A DNA stretch of 57,823 bases from contig JAPLCF010000035.1 in assembly GCA_026392355.1 (NCBI GenBank), positions 1-57,823 on the forward strand. The letters run 5' to 3'. Both the position numbers and the translations under genes were made by a program. Under the pieces are notes generated by a model that had not been told where the DNA came from, ran no database searches, and saw only the letters and a list, made by a program, of their open reading frames with translations. This DNA comes from Actinomycetota bacterium. Lineage in GTDB: Bacteria; Actinomycetota; Thermoleophilia; Gaiellales; F1-60-MAGs149. Below, piece after piece: positions 18,239 to 26,849 of the stretch. Positions within the stretch are counted from its first letter, which is position 1, and every line of letters begins with the position of its first letter.

Positions 18239-18241
18239 GCA

Positions 18242-18281
18242 GAGGAGGACATCACATCCGCGCGGATGTGATGTCCTCCTC
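18242..18281. terminator. 40-bp perfect palindrome between convergent operons
   Basis: Bases 18242-18281 form a perfect inverted repeat (20-bp arms, GAGGAGGACATCACATCCGC and its complement, no loop). It begins 4 bp after the stop of the YcgQ-like gene and ends 11 bp before the stop of the FMN-domain gene on the other strand. A bidirectional terminator is the simplest reading, although no T-tract follows. Its length and perfection are unusual. Confidence 0.7.
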
Positions 18282-18292
18282 CTACGCCGCGT

Positions 18293-19651
18293 CTAGAAGC
18301 CGTCCCGGGACTGGCCGGGAATCCAGTCGGTGCCGGCCAGCGGCACCTGCGCCATCGCGGCCGACTCGATCGTCAGCGCCACGAGGTCCTCGGGCTCGAG
18401 GTTATGGATGTTGCTCTTGCCTGCGGCGCGCGCGAGCGTCTGGATCTCGAGCGTGATCGTCTTTAGGTAGTTATTGAGCCGGCGTCCGCCCTGCTCCGGA
18501 TCGAAGCGCGCGGCGAGCTCCGGATCCTGCGTCGAGATGCCCGTGGGGTCCTTGCCCTCGTGCCAGTCGTCGTAGAAGCCGGCGGCCGAGCCGATCTTCG
18601 CGTACTCGTCGGCGTAGGCCGGGTCGTTGTCGCCGAGGGCGATCATCGCCGCGACGCCCACCGACACAGCATCCGCGCCAAGCGCGAGTGCCTTGGCGGC
18701 GTCGGCACCGTTGCGGATGCCGCCTGAGACGATCAGCTGCACCTCGCGGTGCATGCCCATCTCCTGCAGTGCCGTCACGGCCTGGCGGATACACGCGAGC
18801 GTCGGCAGGCCGACGTGCTCGATGAACACGTCCTGCGTGGCGGCCGTGCCGCCCTGCATGCCGTCGAGCACGATCACGTCAGCGCCGGACTTCACAGCCA
18901 GCTGCGTGTCGTAGTACGGGCGGCTCGCGCCGATCTTGATGTAGATCGGCTTCTCCCAGTCGGTGATCTCACGGATCTCCTGGATCTTGATCTCGAGATC
19001 GTCCGGGCCGGTCCAGTCGGGGTGACGGCACGCGGAGCGCTGGTCGATGCCCTTCGGCAGGTTGCGCATCTCGGCAACGCGATCCGAGATCTTCTGACCG
19101 AGCAGCATGCCGCCGCCACCGGGCTTTGCGCCCTGGCCGACGACGACCTCGATCGCATCGGCGCGACGCAGGTCGTCCGGGTTCATGCCGTAGCGCGACG
19201 GCAGCAGCTGGTAGACGAGGATCTCGGAATGTCCGCGCTCCTCCTCTGTCATGCCGCCGTCACCAGTGGTCGTCGACGTGCCCGCCATCGTGGCGCCACG
19301 GCCGAGGGCTTCCTTGGCCGGACCCGACAGGGCGCCGAAGCTCATGCCGGCAATCGTGACGGGAATCTTGAGATGGATCGGCTTCTTCGCGAAACGCGTA
19401 CCGAGCACGACATCGGTCGAGCACCGCTCGCGATAGCCCTCGAGGGGATAGCGCGACATCGACGCTCCGAGGAAGAGCAGGTCGTCGAAGTGCGGCAGTT
19501 TGCGCTTGGCACCGAAGCCGCGGATGTCGTAGATGCCCTGGCTCGCCGCACGACGGATCTCGTGGATCGTGTTGCGGTCGAAGATGTAGGACTCCTTGAG
19601 CCCCGGGTGCCAGTTGGTGCCGCTCGGGCCGGTGGGATCGAAATCAGTCAT
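18293..19651 (-). CDS. FMN-binding glutamate-synthase-type subunit (MgsC/GlxD-like)
   Basis: 452 aa from ATG at 19651 (GGGAG SD about 6 nt upstream). It is the central FMN/TIM-barrel domain of glutamate synthase as a separate protein: PVTIAGMSFGALS (near residues 95-107), the loop VVVGQGAKPGGGG, IYIKIGASR and VIVLDGMQGGTAA, then a VSGGIRNGADAAKALALGAD phosphate-binding region. The C-x5-C-x4-C cluster motif of GltB is not visible. With the GXGXG and amidotransferase subunits upstream it reproduces the three-subunit N-methylglutamate synthase (MgsABC) or rhizobial GlxBCD, which make N-methylglutamate from methylamine and glutamate, or a related transfer. Last gene of the operon. Confidence 0.83.
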   Translation of the reverse strand: MTDFDPTGPSGTNWHPGLKESYIFDRNTIHEIRRAASQGIYDIRGFGAKRKLPHFDDLLFLGASMSRYPLEGYRERCSTDVVLGTRFAKKPIHLKIPVTIAGMSFGALSGPAKEALGRGATMAGTSTTTGDGGMTEEERGHSEILVYQLLPSRYGMNPDDLRRADAIEVVVGQGAKPGGGGMLLGQKISDRVAEMRNLPKGIDQRSACRHPDWTGPDDLEIKIQEIREITDWEKPIYIKIGASRPYYDTQLAVKSGADVIVLDGMQGGTAATQDVFIEHVGLPTLACIRQAVTALQEMGMHREVQLIVSGGIRNGADAAKALALGADAVSVGVAAMIALGDNDPAYADEYAKIGSAAGFYDDWHEGKDPTGISTQDPELAARFDPEQGGRRLNNYLKTITLEIQTLARAAGKSNIHNLEPEDLVALTIESAAMAQVPLAGTDWIPGQSRDGF

Positions 19652-19661
19652 CGTCAGCTCC

Positions 19662-20360
19662 CTAGTACGCGCCGGCGTTGTCGATGTTGAAGGTGTAGAG
19701 CTGGCGGGCCGAGCCGTAGCGCTTGAACTCGTCGACCTTCGCGTCGGCACCCGAAACCTCGAGCAGGCGGCCGAGCTCCTCGCGATGAAAGTCCTTCAGC
19801 TCCTTCTCGATGCAGTCTGCGCCGAGGCCCTTGACCGAGCCGCGCACGTAGATGTGCGTCTCGTAGATCGAGTCGCCGAGCGCATCGCCGGCGTCGCCGC
19901 AGACGACGAGCGTGCCCGACTGCGCCATGAACGCGCTCATGTGGCCGATGTCGCCCTTGACGACGATCTCCACGCCCTTCATCGAGATGCCGCAGCGCGC
20001 GGCCGCGTCGCCGTCGACAACCACCAAGCCACCGCGACCCGTCGCCGCGCACGCCTGCGAGGCGTTACCGGTGATGCGGATCGTGCCGCTCATGATGTTC
20101 TCGCCAACGCCGACACCGGCGTTGCCGTCGATCGTGACGTTGGCGTGCTTGTTCATGCCAGCGGTGTAGTAGCCCGTGTGGCCCTCGATCAGCACGTCGA
20201 GCTCGGCGTCGATACCCACGGCGAGCGCATGCGCACCGTTCGGGTTGACGATCTTCCAGCTCTTAGGGCCGTCGTTCTTGGCGTCATGCAGCCGCTGATT
20301 CAGCTCGCGCAGCGGCGTGACGGCGAGATCGACGACCTCGATGTCGGTCGCAGTCGTCAT
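19662..20360 (-). CDS. GXGXG-domain glutamate-synthase-type subunit (MgsB/GlxC-like)
   Basis: 232 aa. The right-handed beta-helix of the glutamate synthase C-terminal GXGXG domain: repeated Gly-x-x-Gly-Asn/Asp-Gly segments such as VTIDGNAGVGVGENI, IRITGNASQACAATG, VVDGDAAARCG and VVCGDAGDALGDSI. Its role is structural, linking the amidotransferase and FMN barrels in GltS; as a free subunit it is found in MgsABC/GlxBCD systems. The ATG overlaps the stop of the amidotransferase gene (ATGA) and the gene ends 10 bp before the FMN subunit, so all three are in one transcript. Confidence 0.85.
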   Translation of the reverse strand: MTTATDIEVVDLAVTPLRELNQRLHDAKNDGPKSWKIVNPNGAHALAVGIDAELDVLIEGHTGYYTAGMNKHANVTIDGNAGVGVGENIMSGTIRITGNASQACAATGRGGLVVVDGDAAARCGISMKGVEIVVKGDIGHMSAFMAQSGTLVVCGDAGDALGDSIYETHIYVRGSVKGLGADCIEKELKDFHREELGRLLEVSGADAKVDEFKRYGSARQLYTFNIDNAGAY

Positions 20361-21265
20361 CAGACCTTCTCCTTCTCCCACGCGTAGATCGTCGCGGGAG
20401 CGGGCTCCCACGTCTTCGCCTTCTCGGCACCCGGCAGCGTTGCGATCGAGCGGTACTCGGACGACATGGCGACCCACTCGTCGGTCTCCGCGATCACGGC
20501 CGGCTTGCAGGCGATCGGGTCGCGCACCACGGCGAAGCCGTCGCGCGTGCCAATCAGGAACGTGTAGAACCCGTCCAGATCCTCGAAGGCGTTATCCATC
20601 ATCGCCTGCATGGAATCGCCCTCGCGCTGGCGCCACATCATGTAGCCGGCGGCGACCTCGGTGTCGTTCTCGGTCTGGAAGCGAATGCCCTCGCGACGCA
20701 GCATGCGGCGCAGGCCATTGTGATTCGACAGCGAGCCGTTGTGGACGAGGCAGAGGTCGAGGCCCGTCGAGAACGGATGCGAGCCGGCAGTCGTCACCTT
20801 CGACTCGGTCGCCATGCGCGTATGGCCGAGCGCATGCGTGCCGTTGAGAGACTGGATGTCGAACGTCTCGATGAACTTCTCGGGGCGCCCGGTCTCCTTG
20901 TAGATCTCGATCGCCTCGCCGGCGCTCATGATTTTGACCTCGGGAAACTGCTCTTCGATCCAGGCCTCAACCGGGGCCGCCTCATCGTGCGCCACGAGGA
21001 CGGCATGGTTGGCGCGCCGCACGACGTCCTTGTCGGCACCGAAGCGGTCGGCGAGGGCGTCGCGCATCAGCTCCCAGTCATGGTGCGGGTTATCGCACTG
21101 CAGCGTCAGCTTCGTGTTGCCGGAGGCGACGGGGTTGCGGTAGAAGGCGACGCCGGCACTGTCGGGCCCGCGGTCGCTCATCTCGTACAGCATGGGCGCC
21201 AAGAGCGCTCCCAGGTTCGCCTCGACCTCAGGGGTCTTGGCGAACAGTCCCACGATTCCGCACAT
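20360..21265 (-). CDS. Class II glutamine amidotransferase subunit (MgsA/GlxB-like)
   Basis: 301 aa beginning MCGIVGLF, so Cys2 becomes the N-terminal nucleophile after Met removal. Other Ntn-amidotransferase elements follow: DRGPDSAG near residues 30-37, GTHALGHTRMAT around 155, and NGSLSNHNGLR plus ENDTEVAAGYM after it. In the N-methylglutamate synthase complex this subunit corresponds to the glutaminase domain of GltB. GGAGG lies about 7 nt before the ATG. It is the first gene of the three-gene operon; 180 bp separate it from the divergent oxidoreductase gene, leaving space for a regulated promoter, but I see no recognisable riboswitch there. Confidence 0.87.
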   Translation of the reverse strand: MCGIVGLFAKTPEVEANLGALLAPMLYEMSDRGPDSAGVAFYRNPVASGNTKLTLQCDNPHHDWELMRDALADRFGADKDVVRRANHAVLVAHDEAAPVEAWIEEQFPEVKIMSAGEAIEIYKETGRPEKFIETFDIQSLNGTHALGHTRMATESKVTTAGSHPFSTGLDLCLVHNGSLSNHNGLRRMLRREGIRFQTENDTEVAAGYMMWRQREGDSMQAMMDNAFEDLDGFYTFLIGTRDGFAVVRDPIACKPAVIAETDEWVAMSSEYRSIATLPGAEKAKTWEPAPATIYAWEKEKV

Positions 21266-21445
21266 CTGTCGGCCTCCAAAACGTGTAGTCAGAGCGCACG
21301 GCGGGCGTCCCTGCCGGCATAGGCGGTAATGGTACAGACGTTGGGCCTTTAGGGAAGGGGAATGGGCAGTTCTCGTCTGACTGACTTCTGCGGGGCCCTG
21401 TGTCACGTACGCACACACGGTGGGCGAGCGGATACCGTGCATGCC

Positions 21446-22996
21446 ATGTCGTACGACGTCGTCATCGTCGGTGGAGGCCATAACGGGCTAACCGCCGCTG
21501 CCTACCTCGGCCTCGCAGGTCGCCGCGTGCTCGTCCTCGAGCGCCTCGATGAGACCGGCGGTGCCGCAGTCTCCGAACGCCCCTTCAAGGGCGTTGACGT
21601 GCGCGTCTCCCGGTACGCGTACCTCGTCTCCATGATGCCGAGCGAGCTGATCAGCGAGCTCGACCTCGAGCTCGACCTGCGCTCGCGCGAGATCTCGTCC
21701 TACACGCCAACGCACCGTGATGGCCGCGACACCGGTCTGCTTGCCGCGCGCCACGACGCCACGACCGCGCTGTCGATGCGCTCGCTCACCGGGACCGACA
21801 CGGCCTGGCAGCAGTGGCAGGCGTTCTACGCCGAGGCGCAGGAACTCGCCACCCGCCTCGCCCCCACCCTGCTCGGAACGCTGCCATCGAAGGACGAGGC
21901 GCGCGCGCTGTTCAGCGACATCCCCCACGTCTGGGAGGCGTTCGCTGAGCGCCCGCTCGGCGAGTGGATTGAGCACTCGATCGACGACGACCTATTGCGC
22001 GGCGTGGTCCTCACCGACGGTCTGATCGGCACCTTCGCGAGCGCCAACGACGCCTCACTCCAGCAGAACCGCTGCTTCCTCTATCACGTGGTCGGCGATG
22101 GCACAGGCGACTGGAAGGTGCCCGTCGGCGGGATGGGCGCGGTCTCTGGCGCGCTTGACCGCGCAGCGCGCAAGGCCGGCGCTGAGATCCTGACCGGCGC
22201 CGATGTCGTTGCGATCCGCGAGACGCCCGACGGTGCCGAGGTGACGTGGCGCGACGCGACAGGCGAGCACACCACGCACACGCCGATGGTGCTCGCGAAC
22301 GTCGCGCCGACCGTGCTCGCGCGCCTGATGGGCGATGAGCCGCCGCTGCCGAAGCCGATCGGCCCGCAACTCAAGGTCAACATGGTCGTGACACGCCTGC
22401 CGAAGTTGAAGAGCGGCCGTGATCCACGGGAGGCCTTCGCCGGCACCCTCCACATCGACGAGGGCTACGCCGAACTCGAGACCGCCTACCGCGAAGCCAA
22501 GAGCGGCAACCTGCCTTCGAAGCCCCCGAGCGAGTTGTATTGCCACACGCTCACCGACCCCTCGATTCTCTCTGCCGACTTGCGAGCGAAGGGGTATCAG
22601 ACGCTCACGCTGTTCGGCCTGCATGCGCCCGACGCCCTCTTCGCGGACGATCCAAAGGGCATCACCGCCGAGTACCTCGAGCGCACAATTGCGGGCTTCG
22701 AGGCGCATCTCGCCGAGCCGCTCAGCGACGTCCTCGCCCTCGACCAGGATGGACAGCCCTGCATCGAGGCGAAGTGTCCCCTTGATCTCGAAGACGCCCT
22801 CGGTCTGCCCGGCGGCAACATCTTTCACCGTGACCTGCAGTGGCCGTGGGCCGAGTCGGCCGAGGAGGTTGGTACCTGGGGCGTCGCCACGCAGTACGAC
22901 CGCGTGCTGCTCTGCGGCTCGGGCGCCCGCCGTGGTGGCGCGGTCTCCGGCATCGCCGGCCGCAGCGCCGCGATGCACCTGCTCGGCCGCCGCTAG
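21446..22996 (+). CDS. Phytoene-desaturase-like (PYROXD2-type) FAD oxidoreductase
   Basis: 516 aa. N-terminal Rossmann FAD motif VVIVGGGHNGLTAAAYL (residues 5-21) followed by VLERLDETGGAA; the C-terminal FAD-contact segment near LLCGSGARRGGAVSGIAG. This is the branch containing PYROXD2 and CrtI-like proteins. No carotenoid genes are nearby, so carotenoid desaturation is not supported. TACCGT (21433-21438) lies 7 nt before the chosen ATG, which argues against the longer upstream reading frame. It is divergent from the amidotransferase subunit, so a link to amine metabolism is possible but unproven. Confidence 0.8.
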   Translation: MSYDVVIVGGGHNGLTAAAYLGLAGRRVLVLERLDETGGAAVSERPFKGVDVRVSRYAYLVSMMPSELISELDLELDLRSREISSYTPTHRDGRDTGLLAARHDATTALSMRSLTGTDTAWQQWQAFYAEAQELATRLAPTLLGTLPSKDEARALFSDIPHVWEAFAERPLGEWIEHSIDDDLLRGVVLTDGLIGTFASANDASLQQNRCFLYHVVGDGTGDWKVPVGGMGAVSGALDRAARKAGAEILTGADVVAIRETPDGAEVTWRDATGEHTTHTPMVLANVAPTVLARLMGDEPPLPKPIGPQLKVNMVVTRLPKLKSGRDPREAFAGTLHIDEGYAELETAYREAKSGNLPSKPPSELYCHTLTDPSILSADLRAKGYQTLTLFGLHAPDALFADDPKGITAEYLERTIAGFEAHLAEPLSDVLALDQDGQPCIEAKCPLDLEDALGLPGGNIFHRDLQWPWAESAEEVGTWGVATQYDRVLLCGSGARRGGAVSGIAGRSAAMHLLGRR

Positions 22997-23003
22997 TCGC
23001 GGA

Positions 23004-24242
23004 TTAGCGGAAGCGGCTCGGATCGAGCAGCGGATCGGTTGCGTCCGCGTCGCCCGTGATGCAATCGGCCACGAGTTCGCCGGTCACCGGCGCGAGCGTG
23101 ATCCCGAGCGTGCCGTGGCCCGACGCGATAATCACGCGTGGATCGCCCGGCAGCGGACCGATCAGCGGCATCGAGTCCGAGCTGAGCGGGCGCTGTCCCA
23201 TCCAGATGTGGGAGGCCTCGTCTGGCACGCCATCGAGGTTGCGTTGCCCGGCCTCGCGCAGTGCGTCGACGCGGCGCATGTCGATCGTGTCTGGATCCGT
23301 GCCGATCTCGAGCGTGCCGGCGATGCGGATGCGCCCGTCGAGCGGCGTGGCGACGCAGTGCGCCTCGCTGAAGTAGATGGGGCGCTGCGCATCGGAGACG
23401 GCGCCCTCGAATTCGACGTGGTAGCCCTTCGCCGGCGTGATCGGCAGCGACGTGCCGACGTCCTCCGCGAAGCGGCGGGTCCAGACACCAGCGGCGACGA
23501 CGACGCGCTCACAGGTGATCGCACCCTGGGTGGTGGCGAGACGGATGCGTGGCCCGGAGCGATCGATGCGGAGTACCTCGACGTTCTCGACGATCGTGCC
23601 ACCGTGGGTGCGCACGCCCTCACCGACACACTCGGTGAATCGCAACGAGTCGACATGCCCGTCGTCGGTGGCAAGCGCACCGTGGGTCGCGCCACGCACC
23701 GACGGCTCAAGCGCGGCGATCTGCGTGGCGTCGAGCTCCTCGATCGCGAGCCCGGAATGGCGCGCATCGGCAACGACCACCGCGCGCTTGGCCTCCGCGT
23801 CGGGGCCAGACCAGAGGTTGAGCGTCCCGTTCATCACTAGGCCCGTGCCGAGCTCTTCGCTCCATTCGCGATGCAGCTGCGTGCTGCGGAGCGCGAGCTC
23901 GCGCAGCAGCACCGTCCCCTCTTCTGCCCGTTTCTCGCTGAGCGACGACGCGGTGAACCGCGCGACCCAGGCGAGCTCGCTCGGCTTGGGCCGCAGCTTG
24001 AGCGGTGCCTTCGGATCCAGCAAAAAGCGCAGCCCATCCTTGAGCGCCGCGGGCGACGCCGTGCGGTCGGAGTGGCTCGGCGTGATCATGCAGGCGGTTC
24101 CCGCCGAGGCGCCGCTGCCAATGTGGTCGCGCTCGAGCACGACGGTCTCGACACCACGCTTGGCGAGCAGGTAGGCAGCACTGAGGCCGACGGCACCGCC
24201 GCCGATCACCACGACCTCAGCGCTGTTGGGGAACGTGCTCAC
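23004..24242 (-). CDS. D-amino-acid dehydrogenase-like FAD oxidoreductase (DAO family)
   Basis: 412 aa. FAD Rossmann motif VVVIGGGAVGLSAAYLLAKRG (near residues 10-30) with the VVLERDHIGSGASAGTA segment; the second FAD/substrate region MPLIGPL...GHGTLGITLAP near 365-395 is typical of DadA and glycine oxidase. It probably oxidises D-amino acids, sarcosine-like N-methyl amino acids or proline derivatives to imino acids. The start is a GTG 7 nt downstream of TACCCT (reverse, 24250-24255). A sarcosine or N-methylglutamate-type substrate would link it to the neighbouring split glutamate synthase (inference). It converges on the PYROXD2-like gene. Confidence 0.8.
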   Translation of the reverse strand: MSTFPNSAEVVVIGGGAVGLSAAYLLAKRGVETVVLERDHIGSGASAGTACMITPSHSDRTASPAALKDGLRFLLDPKAPLKLRPKPSELAWVARFTASSLSEKRAEEGTVLLRELALRSTQLHREWSEELGTGLVMNGTLNLWSGPDAEAKRAVVVADARHSGLAIEELDATQIAALEPSVRGATHGALATDDGHVDSLRFTECVGEGVRTHGGTIVENVEVLRIDRSGPRIRLATTQGAITCERVVVAAGVWTRRFAEDVGTSLPITPAKGYHVEFEGAVSDAQRPIYFSEAHCVATPLDGRIRIAGTLEIGTDPDTIDMRRVDALREAGQRNLDGVPDEASHIWMGQRPLSSDSMPLIGPLPGDPRVIIASGHGTLGITLAPVTGELVADCITGDADATDPLLDPSRFR

Positions 24243-24323
24243 ATTCGGCAGGGTAACGGCGTTACACGGTGGCGATCAACACTGATGCGTGCCGGCCACA
24301 CGGGCCGGCTACCACTGAACCCC

Positions 24324-24779
24324 TCAAGTGTCGCAAGCCGGATCGACCTCATCGACCCAGTCCAGGTCCGGTGCGGCCTGGGCCACCGCGCGCCGAATCT
24401 TCTTCACGTGCGGGTTTCGATTGAACGCCAGCTGCGCGCCGTCGCCGCGGATGAACGCGATCCCATTGCGGCGCTCGGCCGCCCGCAGCATGTCGTCGAA
24501 CGCGAGCGCATAGCGTCCTCCGTCGGGATGCACGATGACCGCCTCGGTGGAGGTGATGATCTGGTCCTCGATCCACATGCGCTCGCGCCCGAGCACTCCC
24601 AACCCGAGCGCACCGAGCGCGGCGAGTACCAGCAGGGCCTGCCAGAGCAGACTCGTCGCGGCGAACGCGCTGACGCCGAAGAAGAGCGCGCCGACCAGAC
24701 CGAAGTGCAGCGCAGGCGGACGGCGGCGATGGCGAAACAGCACCGTCGTCTGTGGTGGGGCTGCCTGGGCGACACTCAT
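24324..24779 (-). CDS. Small membrane protein with cytoplasmic C-domain
   Basis: 151 aa. A basic N-terminus, two adjacent hydrophobic helices (about residues 25-65), then a hydrophilic domain of about 85 residues with a strand-rich pattern (IITSTEAVIVHPDGGRYAL), reminiscent of small PH-like membrane proteins, though I cannot assign one. TACGGT (reverse, 24786-24791) lies 6 nt before the ATG, and the divergent amidase promoter is only 40 bp away. Function unknown. Confidence 0.6.
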   Translation of the reverse strand: MSVAQAAPPQTTVLFRHRRRPPALHFGLVGALFFGVSAFAATSLLWQALLVLAALGALGLGVLGRERMWIEDQIITSTEAVIVHPDGGRYALAFDDMLRAAERRNGIAFIRGDGAQLAFNRNPHVKKIRRAVAQAAPDLDWVDEVDPACDT

Positions 24780-24842
24780 GCCTCAACCGTAGTGCATGCA
24801 ACGCGTCGGCTTCGGTGACCGCGCCCACGCTACGGTTCCGGC

Positions 24843-26252
24843 ATGAGCAACGCGATCTGGCAGCTGTCCGCAGTCGAGCAGGCGGCGCGCATCGCCAGCG
24901 GCGACCTCTCCCCCGTCGACGTCGTGCAGAGCTCGCTCGACCGCATCGCCGAGGTCAATCCGCAGCTCAACTGCTTCTGCTTCACCTTTCCCGAGCGCGC
25001 GCTCGAGCAGGCCCATGCCGCCGAGCAGGCCGTCGCTGCTGGCACCCCACTCGGCCCGCTGCACGGCGTGCCGATCGCCATCAAGGACCTGACCGCGACG
25101 AAGGGCGACCGCACGACGCTCGGCTCGTACTCCCACGAGCACCACGTGCCCGACTACGACAGCGTGATCGTCGAGCGCCTACACGCCGCGGGCGCGATCG
25201 TGGTCGGCAAGACGACGACACCGGAGTTCGCGTACTCGAGCTTCACGCGCAGCCCGCTGTGGGGGCCGACGCGCAACCCGTGGAACCCGGCACTCAACCC
25301 CGGCGGCTCGTCCGGTGGCTCGGCCGTGGCTGTGGCGACCGGCTGCGTGCCGCTCGCTGAGGGCACCGACATGGGCGGCTCGGTCCGCATCCCCGCGAGC
25401 TACTGCGGCCTCGTCGGCCTCAAGCCCGCCTTCGGGCGCATTCCACTCGATGTCGTGCCGTCGAGTTGGGACACGATCCACCACTTTGGACCGCTGGCCC
25501 GCACGATCGACGACGCGCGACTGTTCCTGTTGGCCGCCGCGGGCTACGACGACCGTGACGCGCTGTCGCAGACGGCAACGCTCGACTGGACGACACCGAT
25601 CCCGAACGATGTGCGCGGCCTTCGGCTGGCACTCGATATGGATCTTGGTGACTACGTCGTCGACCCGCAGGTCGAGCGCGAGGTGCGCGCGGCCGCGGCC
25701 GCACTAGCCGACGCCGGTGCGATCGTCGAAGAGGTCGACCTCGGCTGGACGCGCGAGGTCGCCGACGCCTGGGGCGAGCATTGGAGCGTCTACCTCGCCG
25801 CCTGGTTCGGTGACACGCTGCCCGAGTACGGCGACAAGATGGACCCGACCGTGAAGCGGCTGATCGAGCACGGCCTGAAGCTGGACGCCGTCACCTTCAA
25901 GCGCTTGGAACTCGTCCGACAGAAGGCGTGGGCGCAGCTCGCTGCCGTGCATCGCGACTACGACGCGCTGCTCTGCCCGACGATGGCGCAGCTGCCGCTG
26001 CTGATCGACACGGATGAGTATGCGCACTACCGCACGCAGGACGATGGTCGCTACTACGCGCTCGACATGACGAGCCAGTTCAACTTCACGAGCCCATGTC
26101 CCGCGCTGAGCGTGCCGGCCGGCTGGTCCGACGAGGGCCTGCCCGTCGGCCTGCAGATCATCACGCGCAAGGATCGCGACGACGTGGCGCTGCGCATCGG
26201 CGCGGCCGTCGAGGCCGTCCGCCCATGGGCGGATCGCCGCCCCGCGATCTAG
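24843..26252 (+). CDS. Amidase-signature (AS) family amidase
   Basis: 469 aa. The Ser-cisSer-Lys triad region is clear: Lys81 in PIAIKDLTA, GGSSGGS at residues 154-160 and Ser180 in GTDMGGSVRIPAS. The protein hydrolyses a carboxamide to acid and ammonia; the standalone locus (no gatB/gatC) argues against the tRNA-dependent GatA. No signal peptide, so cytoplasmic. TACGGT (24831-24836) lies 6 nt before the ATG, a leaderless arrangement. Its stop shares CTAG with the convergent CMD-family gene. Confidence 0.87.
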   Translation: MSNAIWQLSAVEQAARIASGDLSPVDVVQSSLDRIAEVNPQLNCFCFTFPERALEQAHAAEQAVAAGTPLGPLHGVPIAIKDLTATKGDRTTLGSYSHEHHVPDYDSVIVERLHAAGAIVVGKTTTPEFAYSSFTRSPLWGPTRNPWNPALNPGGSSGGSAVAVATGCVPLAEGTDMGGSVRIPASYCGLVGLKPAFGRIPLDVVPSSWDTIHHFGPLARTIDDARLFLLAAAGYDDRDALSQTATLDWTTPIPNDVRGLRLALDMDLGDYVVDPQVEREVRAAAAALADAGAIVEEVDLGWTREVADAWGEHWSVYLAAWFGDTLPEYGDKMDPTVKRLIEHGLKLDAVTFKRLELVRQKAWAQLAAVHRDYDALLCPTMAQLPLLIDTDEYAHYRTQDDGRYYALDMTSQFNFTSPCPALSVPAGWSDEGLPVGLQIITRKDRDDVALRIGAAVEAVRPWADRRPAI

Positions 26253-26821
26253 GCGCCGCCGAGACCCGGACCGGGCGAGGGACCCCAGGGGTCGCGCCCG
26301 TCGGCGGGCAGCGGCACGTCGATCGAGGCGAGGTAGCCGGCGATCATCCGGTAGATGCCCGCCAGGACGCTCAGCTCGAGCAGCCCCTCCACGCCCCACG
26401 TCGCGATCACGCGCTCCTGCAGGTCGGCCGGAATCGAGTTGAGCGCCAGTGCCTCGAGCGCAACCGCGACCGCATCGCGCTCCTCACCCGTCAGCTCGGC
26501 GTCGTCGTAGCGTCCGGCGCGTAGCGCCTCGATCGCAGGCTGCGGCATGCCGGCGGTGCGCGCGGTCGGCTCGTGCTTCGACCACACGTAGGCGCACTTC
26601 GTCTCGTTCGCCACGGCGAGCGTCGCTGCCTCGCGATAGCGATCTGGCACCGTCGCAGCCGTCCGGTAGAAGCGCCCGATCTCGAGCATCATCTCGGCCA
26701 GCCCGCGGTGGAGCGTGAGCGTGCCGTACAGCCCGTCGAGTCGCCCGCGCTGCTCCTTCAGCTGCGCGTAGTGCGCCTCTTGGTCCGCATTCCGAATGCC
26801 GTGTTCGCCAAGGTCAGCCAT
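26249..26821 (-). CDS. Carboxymuconolactone-decarboxylase/AhpD-fold protein
   Basis: 190 aa. The all-helical CMD fold is suggested by HRGLAEMMLEIGRFYRTA, the block ATLAVANETKCAYVWSKHEP (near residues 68-87) and a tail VLAGIYRMIAGYLASI. In AhpD the equivalent block is a redox CxxC followed by His; here only one Cys is followed by the His, so peroxidase-disulfide chemistry is unlikely and a decarboxylase or unknown role is more probable. TAGGCT (reverse, 26828-26833) lies 6 nt before the ATG, giving it its own leaderless promoter. Confidence 0.78.
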   Translation of the reverse strand: MADLGEHGIRNADQEAHYAQLKEQRGRLDGLYGTLTLHRGLAEMMLEIGRFYRTAATVPDRYREAATLAVANETKCAYVWSKHEPTARTAGMPQPAIEALRAGRYDDAELTGEERDAVAVALEALALNSIPADLQERVIATWGVEGLLELSVLAGIYRMIAGYLASIDVPLPADGRDPWGPSPGPGLGGA

Positions 26822-26849
26822 GCGCGGAGCCTACCCGGACGCCACGCAC

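Noticed and set aside
21266..21445. Possible riboswitch between the amidotransferase subunit and the PYROXD2-like gene
   Set aside because: 180 bp divergent region examined for glycine, glutamine or SAM riboswitch-like conserved cores; none could be recognised by eye.
21446..22996. Carotenoid biosynthesis (phytoene desaturase) assignment
   Set aside because: Only the general FAD fold supports it; no crtB or other carotenoid gene is nearby and the sequence is nearer to the PYROXD2-like group.
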